64,000 nucleotides of DNA from Streptomyces sp. CB02959 (GCF_002803155.1 NZ_NNBP01000008.1:124001-188000); one strand, 5' to 3'; shown: positions 42,171 to 51,181, numbered from the stretch's first letter. Numbers and translations: made by a program. The notes: a model not told the origin generated them from the letters alone.

Positions 42171-42668
42171 GTGAGCGTCGAACCCCGCCAGGCCGCCGAC
42201 CCCGTCGCCTACGGGCAGCTGGTCCCCGTCACCGTCCACTTCGACGACCTCGACGCGCTCGGCATGCTCCACAACTCCCGCTATCCGCTGCTGGCCGAGC
42301 GGGCCTGGGCCGAGTACTGGCACGGGTTCGGCTTCGGCTTCGACGGCGACTGGGCCGCCGCGGGCGACATGTGCAACGTCGTCAAGGAGATGAAGGTCTC
42401 CTACGAGCGCCCGGTCACCCGCGCCGGCCGCTACGCCGTGCACCTGTGGGTCGAACGCCTCGGCCGCACCGGCCTCACCTACGGCTTCCGGCTCTGCTCC
42501 GCCGACGGCACCGAGACCCACGCCCGCGGCCACCGCGTCCTGGTCCGCGTCGACCCGCAGGCGCTGCGGCCGACCCTGTGGTCGGACCGGGGCCGGGCGA
42601 TCGCCGCGGACCTGCTGCGGCCGGAGTCGGCGGGCGAGGTGCCGGCCGCCGGGGCCGAAGCGGCCTGA
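42171..42668 (+). CDS. Acyl-CoA thioesterase (hotdog fold, 4-hydroxybenzoyl-CoA type)
   Basis: 165 residues. VTVHFDDLDALGMLHNSRYPLLAERAW is the 4HBT-type catalytic stretch with the Asp near 27, and SYERPVTRAGRYAVHLWVERLGRTGLTYGF follows. Such enzymes hydrolyse acyl-CoA thioesters; substrate unknown. GTG 42171 has AGGAG eight bases upstream. Confidence 0.85.
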   Translation: MSVEPRQAADPVAYGQLVPVTVHFDDLDALGMLHNSRYPLLAERAWAEYWHGFGFGFDGDWAAAGDMCNVVKEMKVSYERPVTRAGRYAVHLWVERLGRTGLTYGFRLCSADGTETHARGHRVLVRVDPQALRPTLWSDRGRAIAADLLRPESAGEVPAAGAEAA

Positions 42669-42678
42669 GCCGCCGCGG

Positions 42679-43926
42679 TCAGGAGCGCTCCAGGCCGCTT
42701 TCGGTGGCGGCCGGTGCGCCCGCCGAGGCCGTCCGGGCCGGTGCCCGCAGTACCCGCGCCCCTGCCACCAGGCCGAAGGTCAGCGCCGTGACCAGGACGA
42801 ACGAGCCGGTCAACGAGGTCGCCTGAGCGATGCCGCCGATCGCCGAGGGGGCGATCAGCCCCGAGGTGTAGGTGATCGTGGCCACCCCCGCGATGGCCTG
42901 GCTGGGCGCCGGGCCGCTGCGGCCGGCCGCGGCGAACGCCAGCGGGACCACCACCGCGATCCCCAGGCCGACCAGGCCGAAGCCGGCCATCGCCGGCACC
43001 GGGTGGCCGGCAGTGACGATCAGCAGTCCGCCGAGGGTGGCCAGCGCCCCGCCCGCCCGGACCGTGCGGACCGGGCCGAACCGGGCCACCACCTTGTCCC
43101 CGGCCAGCCGGGCGGCCGCCATCATGCAGGAGAACGCGGTGGTGGAGGCGGCCGCCAGTCCCGCGTCCGTACCCAGCCGGTCGCGGAGGTAGACCGCCGA
43201 CCAGTCCAGCGAGGCACCCTCGGCGAACACCGCGCAGAACCCTATGGCGCCGATGATCAGCGCCGACCGGGGCGGCAGCGCGAAGCGTGGCGGCGGATGC
43301 TCCTCCGGGGCGCTGCGCAGATCCAGTACGCCCCGGCAGACCAGCGCCCCGAGCAGGGTCGACACCAGGGCGGCGCCGGCGAGATGGAGCCGGGCATCGG
43401 TGCCGGTGTGCGCGGCGACGGTGCCGACCGCCGATCCGAGCAGCGCGCCCACGCTCCACATGCCGTGCAGCCCGGACATGATCGGGCGGCCCAGCCGGTC
43501 CTCGGTCTCCACGCCCAGCGCGTTCATCGCTACGTCCGCCATGCCCGAGGTGGCGCCGTAGACGAGCAGGGTGCCGCAGAGCACGAACACGTCGGGGGAG
43601 AGGGCGGGCAGGGCCAGGGACAGCGTCCACAGTGCGAGCAGGGCGCGCAGCGCGGCGCGGGCGCCGAAGCGGTGGCTGATCCGGCCGGCCAGCGGCATCG
43701 CCAGCGACGCGCCGATCGCCGGGAAGGCGAGGGCCAGGCCGAGTTGGCCCGGCGGGATCTGGGTGTGGTCCTGGATCCAGGGGATGCGGGTGGCGAAGTT
43801 GCCGGTGACCGAGCCGTGGACGAGGAACACCGCGGCGATCGCCCAGCGGGCGCGGCGCAGTCGGCGGTCGGGGAGTCGGGGGAGCGGGGCACGGGGAATG
43901 GCGCCGGGAACGCCGTTGCCAGCCAT
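42679..43926 (-). CDS. MFS transporter (YbjJ-like, 12-TM)
   Basis: 415 residues with about 12 hydrophobic segments. The N-terminal FLVHGSVTGNFATRIPWIQDHTQIPPGQLGLAL and LAGRISHRFGARAALR (motif A variant) place it with YbjJ-type exporters or sugar/drug carriers. It diverges from a ROK regulator across a 70-base gap holding a 21-base palindrome, so the pair is probably a self-contained regulated unit. Confidence 0.82.
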   Translation of the reverse strand: MAGNGVPGAIPRAPLPRLPDRRLRRARWAIAAVFLVHGSVTGNFATRIPWIQDHTQIPPGQLGLALAFPAIGASLAMPLAGRISHRFGARAALRALLALWTLSLALPALSPDVFVLCGTLLVYGATSGMADVAMNALGVETEDRLGRPIMSGLHGMWSVGALLGSAVGTVAAHTGTDARLHLAGAALVSTLLGALVCRGVLDLRSAPEEHPPPRFALPPRSALIIGAIGFCAVFAEGASLDWSAVYLRDRLGTDAGLAAASTTAFSCMMAAARLAGDKVVARFGPVRTVRAGGALATLGGLLIVTAGHPVPAMAGFGLVGLGIAVVVPLAFAAAGRSGPAPSQAIAGVATITYTSGLIAPSAIGGIAQATSLTGSFVLVTALTFGLVAGARVLRAPARTASAGAPAATESGLERS

Positions 43927-43937
43927 GGCCGGTAAAC

Positions 43938-43958
43938 TATCAGGAACCCTGCCTGATA
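43938..43958. promoter_or_regulatory. Inverted repeat between the MFS and ROK genes
   Basis: TATCAGG and CCTGATA, perfect 7-base arms separated by AACCCTG, lie 11 bases from the MFS start and 38 bases from the ROK start. Position and symmetry suggest the ROK operator. Confidence 0.65.
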
Positions 43959-43996
43959 ATAAGGGTGACGGTTCGCGAGGATGGAAGAATCCAGCC

Positions 43997-45250
43997 ATGC
44001 ATGCACCGCTCGCGGCAGCCGCCGGCCGTACCGCCTCCCCGGCCACCGCCCGGCTGATCAACGACCGGCTGGCGCTCCGACTCCTCCAGTCCGAGGGGCC
44101 GCTGACGGCCGGTCAGCTCAAGAAGCTGACCGGCCTGTCCCGCCCCACCGTCGCGGACCTGGTCGACCGCCTCCAGGAGGCCGGACTGGTCGCCGTGGTC
44201 GGCGAGAGCGGTGCCCAGCGGCGCGGCCCCAACGCCCGGCTCTACGGGATCGTCGCCGACCGGGCCCATCTGCTCGGTCTCGACCTGCGCACCCACTCCC
44301 TCACCGTGGCGGTCGCCGACCTCCTCGGGCAGGTACGGGCCGAACGCACCGTCCCCGTCGACCCGCCCGGCGCCGCCGGCACCACCGCGGCGGCCCTCGC
44401 CGGCGCGCTCGCCGGCGCGCTCGCCGGCGCGCTCGCCACCATCGACGGCACGCTCGCCGAGGCCGGGGCCGCCGCTCCGCACGCCCTCGCCATCGGCGCG
44501 CCCGGCCTGGTCGACCCGGTCACCGGGCGGCTCGGAGGCTCCGCCCCCGCCTGGCACGACGCGCTGATCGACGCGCTGCGCGACCGCGGGACCGGCACCC
44601 TGCTGCTGGAGAACGAGGTCAACCTCGCCGCCCTCGCCGAACAGCGGGACGGCGCCGCCCGCGACCGCGACACCTTCGTCCTGCTCTGGCTCGGCCACGG
44701 CACCGGCGCCGCGGTGGTCCTGGACGGGGCGGTGCGGCGCGGTGCCTCCGGCGGCGCCGGCGAGATCGGCTTCCTGCCGGTCCCCGGCACCGGCGGACTG
44801 CCCTCCGCCACCGGCTGCGACGGCGGCTTCCACTCCCTCGCCGGCTCCGCCGCGATCGGCCGGCTCGCCGCGGAGCACGGCCGCGCGCCGACCGCCGCCG
44901 ACGACGGCCCCGCACGCACCGAGGCACCGCCCGCCGAGGCACTGGTCCGGGACGCGGTGGCCGAGGGCGCCGGCGGCGCCGCCTTCCTCGACGCCCTGGC
45001 CGCCCGGATCGCGCTCGGCGTGGCGGGGGTGTGCGCGGTGCTCGACCCCGGGTGTGTCGTGCTCGGCGGCGAGATCGGCCGGGCCGGCGGCGACCCGCTG
45101 GCCGGGCGCGTCGCCGACCACCTCGCCCGGCTCTCCCCGCTGCGCACGGAGGTCCGGGCCGGGACGGTCGGCGGCCGGGCGGTGCTGCGCGGTGCGGTGC
45201 TCGCCGCCCGGGACGCCGCACAGGACGACCTGTTCGGCGCCGCGGGCTGA
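43997..45250 (+). CDS. ROK-family transcriptional regulator
   Basis: 417 residues. N-terminal winged HTH (LLQSEGPLTAGQLKKLTGLSRPTVADLVDRLQEAGLV, about 30-66) and C-terminal ROK sugar-kinase-like domain with LGHGTGAAVVLDGAVRRG near 237 and GGAGEIGFLPV. The zinc-binding Cys cluster of true ROK kinases is reduced to ATGCDGGFHSL. The stretch at about 133-150 is a perfect repeat of AGAL units (GGCGCGCTCGCC repeats at 44401-44440). Likely controls the divergent MFS gene. Confidence 0.88.
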   Translation: MHAPLAAAAGRTASPATARLINDRLALRLLQSEGPLTAGQLKKLTGLSRPTVADLVDRLQEAGLVAVVGESGAQRRGPNARLYGIVADRAHLLGLDLRTHSLTVAVADLLGQVRAERTVPVDPPGAAGTTAAALAGALAGALAGALATIDGTLAEAGAAAPHALAIGAPGLVDPVTGRLGGSAPAWHDALIDALRDRGTGTLLLENEVNLAALAEQRDGAARDRDTFVLLWLGHGTGAAVVLDGAVRRGASGGAGEIGFLPVPGTGGLPSATGCDGGFHSLAGSAAIGRLAAEHGRAPTAADDGPARTEAPPAEALVRDAVAEGAGGAAFLDALAARIALGVAGVCAVLDPGCVVLGGEIGRAGGDPLAGRVADHLARLSPLRTEVRAGTVGGRAVLRGAVLAARDAAQDDLFGAAG

Positions 45251-45310
45251 GCGGGCCCGGCCGGCCTCGGCGGGGGTGCCCGCGTCACCGCCTCGTACCG
45301 GCCGCCGGGC

Positions 45311-46087
45311 TCACCCGTCCGCCCGCTCCGCCAGGAACTCCGCGTAGGTGCGGCGGCCCACCGCGTGCTCCGGGGCGAGGTTCTCCCCGCGCCGCAGCGC
45401 CGCCCCGGTCGCGCCGGGTACCCACACCGGCAGCGGCAGTCGCCGCCGGTGGCCCGCCGTCAGCGTCATCCGGACGACCTCGTCCGCCGTCAGCACCTCG
45501 GGACCGCCCAGGTCGGCGACCCGCCCGGCCGGCCCGCCCAGCGCCAACTGGGCCAGCCGGTCGGCCACTTCACCGGAGTCCACCGGCTGGACGCGGATCC
45601 CGGCCGGCACCGGGACCACGGGGGAGCGGGCGCCCGCCTTGACCAGCCGGAGCAGCAGGTCGTGGAACTGCGTCGCCCGCAGCACCGTCCAGCCGATCCC
45701 GGCCCCCGCCACCAGGCGCTCCACGGCGAGCTTGGTGCGGTAGTAGCGCAGCGGGATCCGGTCCACGCCGACGATCGAGATGTAGACCAGGTGCCGGACG
45801 CCGGCCCGGCCCGCCGCCTCGATCAGCCGCCCGGCCGCCTCCGTGTCGCCGCCGGCGGGCGTGGAGGCGCAGTGCACGACCGTGTCCACACCCGCCACCG
45901 CCTCCGCCAGCCCGGTGCCGTCCCGCAGGTCGACCGCGTACGACCGGGGGCGCCGCCGCCCGGCGCCGGTGTGCGGGTGCCGGCTCAGCGATCGGACGCC
46001 GTGGCCGCCGTCCAGCAGCCGGCCGACCACCGCGTGCCCGAGGGTGCCTGTGCCGCCGGTGACGAGGATTTCCGTCTTTTCCGTCAT
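45311..46087 (-). CDS. NAD(P)-binding NmrA/atypical SDR protein
   Basis: 258 residues. ILVTGGTGTLGHAVVGRLLDGGHGVRSLSRHP is the N-terminal dinucleotide-binding fold (GxxGxxG at about 11-17), VDTVVHCAST and LVYISIVGVDRIPLRYYRTKLAVE follow. Family members are NADPH-sensing or quinone/flavin-linked oxidoreductases. ATG 46087. It diverges from the riboflavin operon. Confidence 0.85.
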   Translation of the reverse strand: MTEKTEILVTGGTGTLGHAVVGRLLDGGHGVRSLSRHPHTGAGRRRPRSYAVDLRDGTGLAEAVAGVDTVVHCASTPAGGDTEAAGRLIEAAGRAGVRHLVYISIVGVDRIPLRYYRTKLAVERLVAGAGIGWTVLRATQFHDLLLRLVKAGARSPVVPVPAGIRVQPVDSGEVADRLAQLALGGPAGRVADLGGPEVLTADEVVRMTLTAGHRRRLPLPVWVPGATGAALRRGENLAPEHAVGRRTYAEFLAERADG

Positions 46088-46170
46088 CGCGGATCCGTCC
46101 TTGAAGTGGGGAGAGGGGTACCGCCCCATGACGGAGTACCGGGCGCGGTCGTGACGGGCGGCGCGCCCGC

Positions 46171-46194
46171 GCCCTGTGAGGCAGCCCACAGGGC
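46171..46194. promoter_or_regulatory. Hairpin in the divergent region before the FMN riboswitch
   Basis: GCCCTGTG and CACAGGGC, 8-base perfect arms with an 8-base spacer. It could be an operator for the divergent NmrA-like gene or part of the riboflavin promoter region. Confidence 0.4.
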
Positions 46195-46254
46195 TTCGCT
46201 CGCATGGGCGACGATCGGCCGTGGCAGACTGAGGCTGTACTGACATAAGCAGCA

Positions 46255-46381
46255 GCGCACTCCGGGGTCGGTGTAATTCCGAACCGGCGGTAATAGTCCG
46301 CGACCCGTCCGCAGCCAGCGGCCGGTTGAGCAGGTGAAATTCCTGCACCGACGGTGAAAGTCCGGATGGGAGGCAGTGCGC
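46255..46381 (+). promoter_or_regulatory. FMN riboswitch (RFN element)
   Basis: All RFN hallmarks are present: closing helix GCGCAC (46255-46260) with GTGCGC (46376-46381), CTCCGGGGTCGGTG, AATTCCGAACCGGCGGT, GGTGAAATTCCTGCACCGACGGT and AGTCCGGATGGGAGG. FMN binding would repress the rib operon. The 156 bases after it, before ribD, include a 12-base palindrome ACGTCCGGACGT (46418-46429) and other stems; the expression platform most likely hides the ribD ribosome site AGGAGG. Confidence 0.95.
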
Positions 46382-46537
46382 GGCGGGCGAGCTTGACGTA
46401 CACCGCCGTCGGCGGCACGTCCGGACGTGGTTTCCGGTCGGGTCGTGTGTGCCGACTTTGGTGTGCTGTGGCTTCAGCGTCCGCTCCTGTCGTCCAGACA
46501 GCCCCGGAGTCCGTGCCCGAAGAGGCAGGAGGACCCG

Positions 46538-47665
46538 GTGGCCACCCCAGCCCCCGTAGAGACCGCGGCGATGCGCCGGGCGATCGAGCTCGCCGCCCGC
46601 GGCCTCGGTCACACCAGCCCGAACCCGGTCGTCGGCTGTGTCGTCCTGGACTCCGCGGGCCGCACCGCGGGCGAGGGCTGGCACCAGCGGGCCGGCGGGC
46701 CGCACGCCGAGGTCCACGCCCTGCACGCCGCCGGCGAACGCGCCCGGGGCGGCACCGCGGTCGTCACCCTGGAACCCTGCAACCACACCGGTCGCACCGG
46801 TCCCTGCGCCCAGGCGCTGATAGACGCCGGGGTCGCCCGCGTCGTCTACGCCGTCGCCGACCCCAACCCCTCCGCCACCGGCGGCGCGCTGACCCTGGCC
46901 GAGGCCGGGATCGACGTCGAGGGCGGACTGCTCGCCGACGAGGCCGCGGCCGGCAACGAAGCCTGGCTGACCTCGGTGCTGCGCGGCCGCCCCTTCGTGC
47001 TCTGGAAGTACGCCGCCACCCTGGACGGCCGGATCGCCGCCGCCGACGGCACCAGCCGCTGGATCTCCTCGCCCGAGTCCCGCGCCGACGTGCACCGGCT
47101 GCGCGCCGCCGCGGACGCCGTGATCGTCGGCTCGGGCACCGCCCGCGCCGACGATCCGCAACTCGGCGCGCGGGTCTCCGGGCTCGCGGACGACGCGGTC
47201 AGCCAGCCGCTGCGGGTGGTCGTCGACTCCAGCGCCAGCGCCGTCAAGGCCGGTGCCCGGGTCCTGGACGGCACCGCGCCGACCCTGATCGCGGTCGCCG
47301 AGGACGCGGACGCCGCCCACCTCGAAGGGCTCGCCCCGCTCGTCCGGCTGCCCCGCGCCCCGCAAGGGCGCGGCCTGTCCATCCCCGCTCTGCTCCAGGC
47401 GCTGCAGGCCCGCGACGTGCGGTCCGCGCTGCTCGAAGGCGGGCCGACGCTGGCCGGGGCCTTCCTCGCCGCGGGGGCCGTCGACAAGGTCGTCGGCTAT
47501 CTCGCGCCGGTGCTGCTCGGCGCCGGCCCGTCCGCCGTCGGCGACGCCGGAATCACCACCATCACCCAGGCGTTGCGGCTCGATGTGACCGACACCGCCC
47601 GGCTCGGCCCCGATCTGCGCATCACCGCCACCCCCATTCGCCACTCCCGTCCCGAGGAGAACTGA
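46538..47665 (+). CDS. ribD: Bifunctional riboflavin deaminase/reductase RibD
   Basis: 375 residues. N-terminal deaminase with zinc ligands in GGPHAEVHAL (HAE, about 51-53) and LEPCNHTGRTGPC (about 76-88); C-terminal reductase with VLWKYAATLDGRIAAADGTSRWIS and VGSGTARADDPQL. Catalyses the second and third steps from GTP to lumazine. GTG 46538 has AGGAGG six bases upstream. First gene after the riboswitch; ribE starts one base after the stop. Confidence 0.95.
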   Translation: MATPAPVETAAMRRAIELAARGLGHTSPNPVVGCVVLDSAGRTAGEGWHQRAGGPHAEVHALHAAGERARGGTAVVTLEPCNHTGRTGPCAQALIDAGVARVVYAVADPNPSATGGALTLAEAGIDVEGGLLADEAAAGNEAWLTSVLRGRPFVLWKYAATLDGRIAAADGTSRWISSPESRADVHRLRAAADAVIVGSGTARADDPQLGARVSGLADDAVSQPLRVVVDSSASAVKAGARVLDGTAPTLIAVAEDADAAHLEGLAPLVRLPRAPQGRGLSIPALLQALQARDVRSALLEGGPTLAGAFLAAGAVDKVVGYLAPVLLGAGPSAVGDAGITTITQALRLDVTDTARLGPDLRITATPIRHSRPEEN

Positions 47666-47666
47666 A

Positions 47667-48302
47667 GTGTTCACCGGAATCGTCGAAGAACTGGGTGAGG
47701 TCGCCGCCATCGAGGACCTCGGTGACGCCGCCCGCTTCCGGCTCCGCGGCCCCGTCGTCACCGAAGGCGCCAAGCACGGCGACTCGATCGCGGTCAACGG
47801 CGTCTGCCTGACCGTCGTGGACACCGCGGACGGCGAGTTCACCGCCGACGTGATGGCCGAGACCCTGCACCGCTCCAGCCTCGGCGCGCTGACCACCGGC
47901 TCCCGGGTCAACCTGGAGCGCCCGATGGCCCTCGGCGGGCGGCTCGGCGGCCACCTCGTCCAGGGCCACGTCGACGGCACCGGCACGATCGTCGAGCGCA
48001 CCCCCGGCGAACACTGGGAGTTGGTCAAGGTCGCGCTGCCCGTCCGGCTCGCCCGCTACGTCGTCGAGAAGGGCTCCATCACGGTCGACGGCGTCAGCCT
48101 CACCGTCGTCGAGGCCGCCGACGACTACTTCACCATCAGCCTCATCCCCACCACCCTCGCCCTGACCACCCTCGGCATCAAGCAGCCCGGCGACCCGGTC
48201 AACCTGGAGGTGGACGTCCTCGCCAAGTACGTCGAGCGACTGCTCGGCCGGGGCGACAAGGACACCGAGGACCTCGCGGAGATCAAGGAGATGGACCGGT
48301 GA
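47667..48302 (+). CDS. ribE: Riboflavin synthase, alpha chain
   Basis: Dismutates two lumazines to riboflavin. 211 residues made of two homologous barrels: MFTGIVEELGEV opens the first and VDGTGTIVERTPGEHWELVK opens the second; NGVCLTVV and VDGVSLTVV are the paired substrate loops. The stop overlaps the next GTG start (GTGA). Confidence 0.96.
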   Translation: MFTGIVEELGEVAAIEDLGDAARFRLRGPVVTEGAKHGDSIAVNGVCLTVVDTADGEFTADVMAETLHRSSLGALTTGSRVNLERPMALGGRLGGHLVQGHVDGTGTIVERTPGEHWELVKVALPVRLARYVVEKGSITVDGVSLTVVEAADDYFTISLIPTTLALTTLGIKQPGDPVNLEVDVLAKYVERLLGRGDKDTEDLAEIKEMDR

Positions 48303-48955
48303 GCGTCCTGGACTGGCTCAACGGGCCGGCCTTCACGGCCTTCGGACAGCGCGTCATCTGGTCCGACATGATCGGCAACACCGTCGGCCTGGCCGCCCTG
48401 GCGCTCGGCTGGCGGCGCTCGATATGGACCTGGCCCACCCAGTTCCTGTCCGGCGTCATCCTCGTCGCCGCCTACGCCTCCGCCCACCTCAGCGGCGGGG
48501 TCGGCAAGCAGCTCCTGGTCATCGGGGTGGCGCTGTGGGGCTGGCGGCAGTGGCAGCGCGGCCGCCGGCAGGCCCAGGACGGCTCGATCGCCGTCCGGTT
48601 CGCCAGCTGGCGCGAGCGCGGGCTGCTGATCGGCGGCACCGCCCTCGGCACGCTGGCCGTCGGCGGCCTGTTCGCCCTGGTCCCGCAGCTGTCCTGGAAC
48701 CCCTGGCCGGACGCCTACATCTTCGTCGGCACGCTCGCCGCGATGGTCGCCCAGGCCCGCGGACTGGTCGAGTTCTGGTTCGCCTGGCTGCTGGTCGACG
48801 TGGTCGGCGTCCCGCTCGCCTTCAGCAGCGGCCTGGCCTTCTCCGGCCTCGTCTACGTCGTCTACCTCGCCCTCGTCGCCTGGGGCATGCGCGACTGGTG
48901 GCTCCGCTCGCGGGCCGCCGCCGAAAGCCCCGCACTGGAAGGAGTCGCGGCATGA
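48299..48955 (+). CDS. ribM: Riboflavin transporter RibM (PnuC-like)
   Basis: 218 residues, about seven membrane segments. Belongs to the PnuC family (WTWPTQFLSGVILVAAYASA, VGTLAAMVAQARGLVEFWFAWLLVDVVGVPLAF). In Streptomyces davawensis and Corynebacterium the rib-operon member of this family, RibM/PnuX, is a riboflavin uptake facilitator. Riboswitch control and overlaps with ribE (GTGA) and ribBA (ATGA) support riboflavin rather than nicotinamide riboside as substrate. Confidence 0.88.
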   Translation: MSVLDWLNGPAFTAFGQRVIWSDMIGNTVGLAALALGWRRSIWTWPTQFLSGVILVAAYASAHLSGGVGKQLLVIGVALWGWRQWQRGRRQAQDGSIAVRFASWRERGLLIGGTALGTLAVGGLFALVPQLSWNPWPDAYIFVGTLAAMVAQARGLVEFWFAWLLVDVVGVPLAFSSGLAFSGLVYVVYLALVAWGMRDWWLRSRAAAESPALEGVAA

Positions 48956-50235
48956 CCGCACTGCAGAGCTGGTACGAGACCGAGAGCGGCGACCTCGCGC
49001 TGGACCCGGTCGAGCGGGCCATCGCCGACATCGCCGCCGGCCGGCCGGTCGTCGTGGTGGACGACGAGAGCCGGGAGAACGAGGGCGACCTGATCATCGC
49101 GGCCGAGAAGGCCACCCCGGAGATCGTCGCGTTCATGATGAGCGAGTGCCGCGGCCTGATCTGCGCCCCCATGGAGGGCACCGACCTGGACCGGCTGGAC
49201 CTCCCGCAGATGGTCGACCGGAACACCGAGTCGATGGGCACCGCGTTCACCGTCTCGGTCGACGCCACCGCCGCGCACGGCGTCAGCACCGGTATCTCCG
49301 CCGCCGACCGCGCCACCACCCTCCGGCTGCTGGCCGCCGGCGGCTCGGCCCCCGGCGACTTCGTCCGACCGGGCCACGTCTTCCCGCTGCGCGCCAAGCC
49401 CGGCGGCGTCCTGGTCCGCAACGGCCACACCGAGGCCGGGGTGGACCTCGCCCGGCTGGCCGGACTCCGCCCGGCCGCCGCCATCGTCGAGATCGCCGGC
49501 GAGGACGGCACCATGCTGCGGCTGCCCGAACTGGTCCCGTTCGCTCGCAAGCACGGCCTGGCGATCATCTCCATCGAGGACCTGATCGCCTACCGCCGGT
49601 CCGCCGAACCCACCGTCCGCCGCGAGGCCACCACCCGGCTGCCCACCGCGCACGGCGAGTTCACCGCGTACGGCTACCGCTCCACGGTCGACGGCGTCGA
49701 GCACATCGCGCTGGTCGCCGGGGAACTGGGCGACGGCGAGGACGTCCTGGTCCGGGTCCACTCCGAGTGCCTGACCGGCGACGTCTTCCACTCGCTGCGC
49801 TGCGACTGCGGCCCCCAGCTGGAGGAGTCGCTGCGCCGGATCACCGAGGCCGGCCGCGGGGTGGTGGTCTACCTCCGCGGCCACGAGGGACGCGGCATCG
49901 GGCTGCTGTCCAAGCTGCGCGCCTACGAGCTCCAGGAGCGCGGCCGGGACACCCTCGACGCCAACCTCGAACTGGGGCTGCCGGCCGACTCCCGGGACTA
50001 CGGCGCCGGCGCCCAGATGCTCCGGGACCTCGGCGTCCGCTCGGTCCGCCTGATGACCAACAACCCCGAGAAGAGCGCCGCCCTGGTGCGCCACGGCCTC
50101 ACCGTCACCGGCCGCGAACCGATGCCCGTCCAGGCCGGCGAGCACAACCTGCGGTACCTCCGCACCAAGCGCGACCGGATGGGGCACGACCTGCCCTGGC
50201 TGGACGGCGCGCCCACCACCTGCGGCAACCAGTAA
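48952..50235 (+). CDS. ribBA: Bifunctional DHBP synthase / GTP cyclohydrolase II
   Basis: 427 residues. N-terminal 3,4-dihydroxy-2-butanone-4-phosphate synthase (VVVVDDESRENEGDLIIAAE near 29-48; HVFPLRAKPGGVLVRNGHTEAG), C-terminal GTP cyclohydrolase II with zinc cysteines in SECLTGDVFHSLRCDCG and HEGRGIGLLSKLRAYELQ. Supplies both branches of riboflavin synthesis. ATG overlaps the ribM stop. Confidence 0.96.
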   Translation: MTALQSWYETESGDLALDPVERAIADIAAGRPVVVVDDESRENEGDLIIAAEKATPEIVAFMMSECRGLICAPMEGTDLDRLDLPQMVDRNTESMGTAFTVSVDATAAHGVSTGISAADRATTLRLLAAGGSAPGDFVRPGHVFPLRAKPGGVLVRNGHTEAGVDLARLAGLRPAAAIVEIAGEDGTMLRLPELVPFARKHGLAIISIEDLIAYRRSAEPTVRREATTRLPTAHGEFTAYGYRSTVDGVEHIALVAGELGDGEDVLVRVHSECLTGDVFHSLRCDCGPQLEESLRRITEAGRGVVVYLRGHEGRGIGLLSKLRAYELQERGRDTLDANLELGLPADSRDYGAGAQMLRDLGVRSVRLMTNNPEKSAALVRHGLTVTGREPMPVQAGEHNLRYLRTKRDRMGHDLPWLDGAPTTCGNQ

Positions 50236-50288
50236 CCCCCGACCACCCCGTCAACCACGCACCGGCACCAACCCGTACGAGGAGAAGC

Positions 50289-50774
50289 ATGAGCGGCAAG
50301 GGCGCACCCGAACTGACCGTGAAGAACTGTGGCGACCTGCGGGTGGCCGTGATCGCCGCACAGTGGCACCAGCAGGTCATGGACAGCCTGGTGGAGGGCG
50401 CCCTGCGGGCCCTGGGCGAGCTGGGCATCGACGAGCCGACGCTGCTGCGGGTGCCCGGCGCCTTCGAGCTGCCGGTCGTCGCCAAGGTCCTGGCCGACCG
50501 CGGCTACGACGCGGTGGTCGCGCTCGGTGTGGTCATCCGGGGCGGCACCCCGCACTTCGACTACGTCTGCCAGGGCGTCACCCAGGGCCTGACCCAGGTC
50601 GCGGTGGACACCGGCGTACCGGTCGGCTTCGGCGTGCTGACCTGCGACACCGAGGAGCAGGCACTGGACCGCGCCGGACTGCCCGGATCCGCCGAGGACA
50701 AGGGCCACGAGGCGGTCACCGCCGCGGTCGCCACCGCCACCACGCTCCGCACCGTCGCGGAGCCCTGGCGCTGA
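50289..50774 (+). CDS. ribH: 6,7-Dimethyl-8-ribityllumazine synthase
   Basis: 161 residues. AVIAAQWHQQVMDSLVEGAL, LRVPGAFELPVVAKVLA (phosphate and substrate loop) and VVALGVVIRGGTPHFDYVC with the catalytic His are the family motifs. GGAG lies directly upstream of ATG 50289. Last gene of the riboflavin operon; hisE follows after 80 bases. Confidence 0.97.
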   Translation: MSGKGAPELTVKNCGDLRVAVIAAQWHQQVMDSLVEGALRALGELGIDEPTLLRVPGAFELPVVAKVLADRGYDAVVALGVVIRGGTPHFDYVCQGVTQGLTQVAVDTGVPVGFGVLTCDTEEQALDRAGLPGSAEDKGHEAVTAAVATATTLRTVAEPWR

Positions 50775-50854
50775 GCCCACCCGCCACCGGCCACCGGCCT
50801 TCGCCCGAGGCGCTGCACGCCGCTGTGGCATCACCGCGTAGGGTAGGCGCCATC

Positions 50855-51127
50855 ATGTCCAAGAAGACGTTCGAGGAGCTCTTCACCGAGCTCCAGCAGA
50901 AGGCCGCCACCGGCGACCCCGCCACCTCCCGCACCGCCGAGCTGGTGCAGGCCGGTGTCCATACGATCGGCAAGAAGATCGTCGAAGAGGCCGCGGAGGT
51001 GTGGATGGCCGCGGAGCACGAGTCCCACGACGCCGCCGCCGAGGAGATCTCCCAGCTCCTCTACCACCTCCAGGTGATGATGGTCGCCAAGGGGATCTCC
51101 CTCGACGACGTCTACGCCCACCTCTGA
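50855..51127 (+). CDS. hisE: Phosphoribosyl-ATP pyrophosphatase
   Basis: Second step of histidine synthesis. 90 residues, the short stand-alone HisE form: FEELFTELQQKAATGDPATSRTAEL and KKIVEEAAEVWMAAEHES with the metal-binding EExxE helix. ATG 50855. Paired with hisG 54 bases downstream, away from the main his cluster, as is usual in Streptomyces. Confidence 0.95.
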   Translation: MSKKTFEELFTELQQKAATGDPATSRTAELVQAGVHTIGKKIVEEAAEVWMAAEHESHDAAAEEISQLLYHLQVMMVAKGISLDDVYAHL

Positions 51128-51181
51128 TCCAGCCCCCTCCGCACTTCCCCAACTCCCTGAGCCGCAAAGGAAATCGCTGTC

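Noticed and set aside
41526..42668. 380-codon frame containing the thioesterase
   Set aside because: The first 215 codons have no ribosome site, no homology and include the RAE region; only the part from GTG 42171 is a gene.
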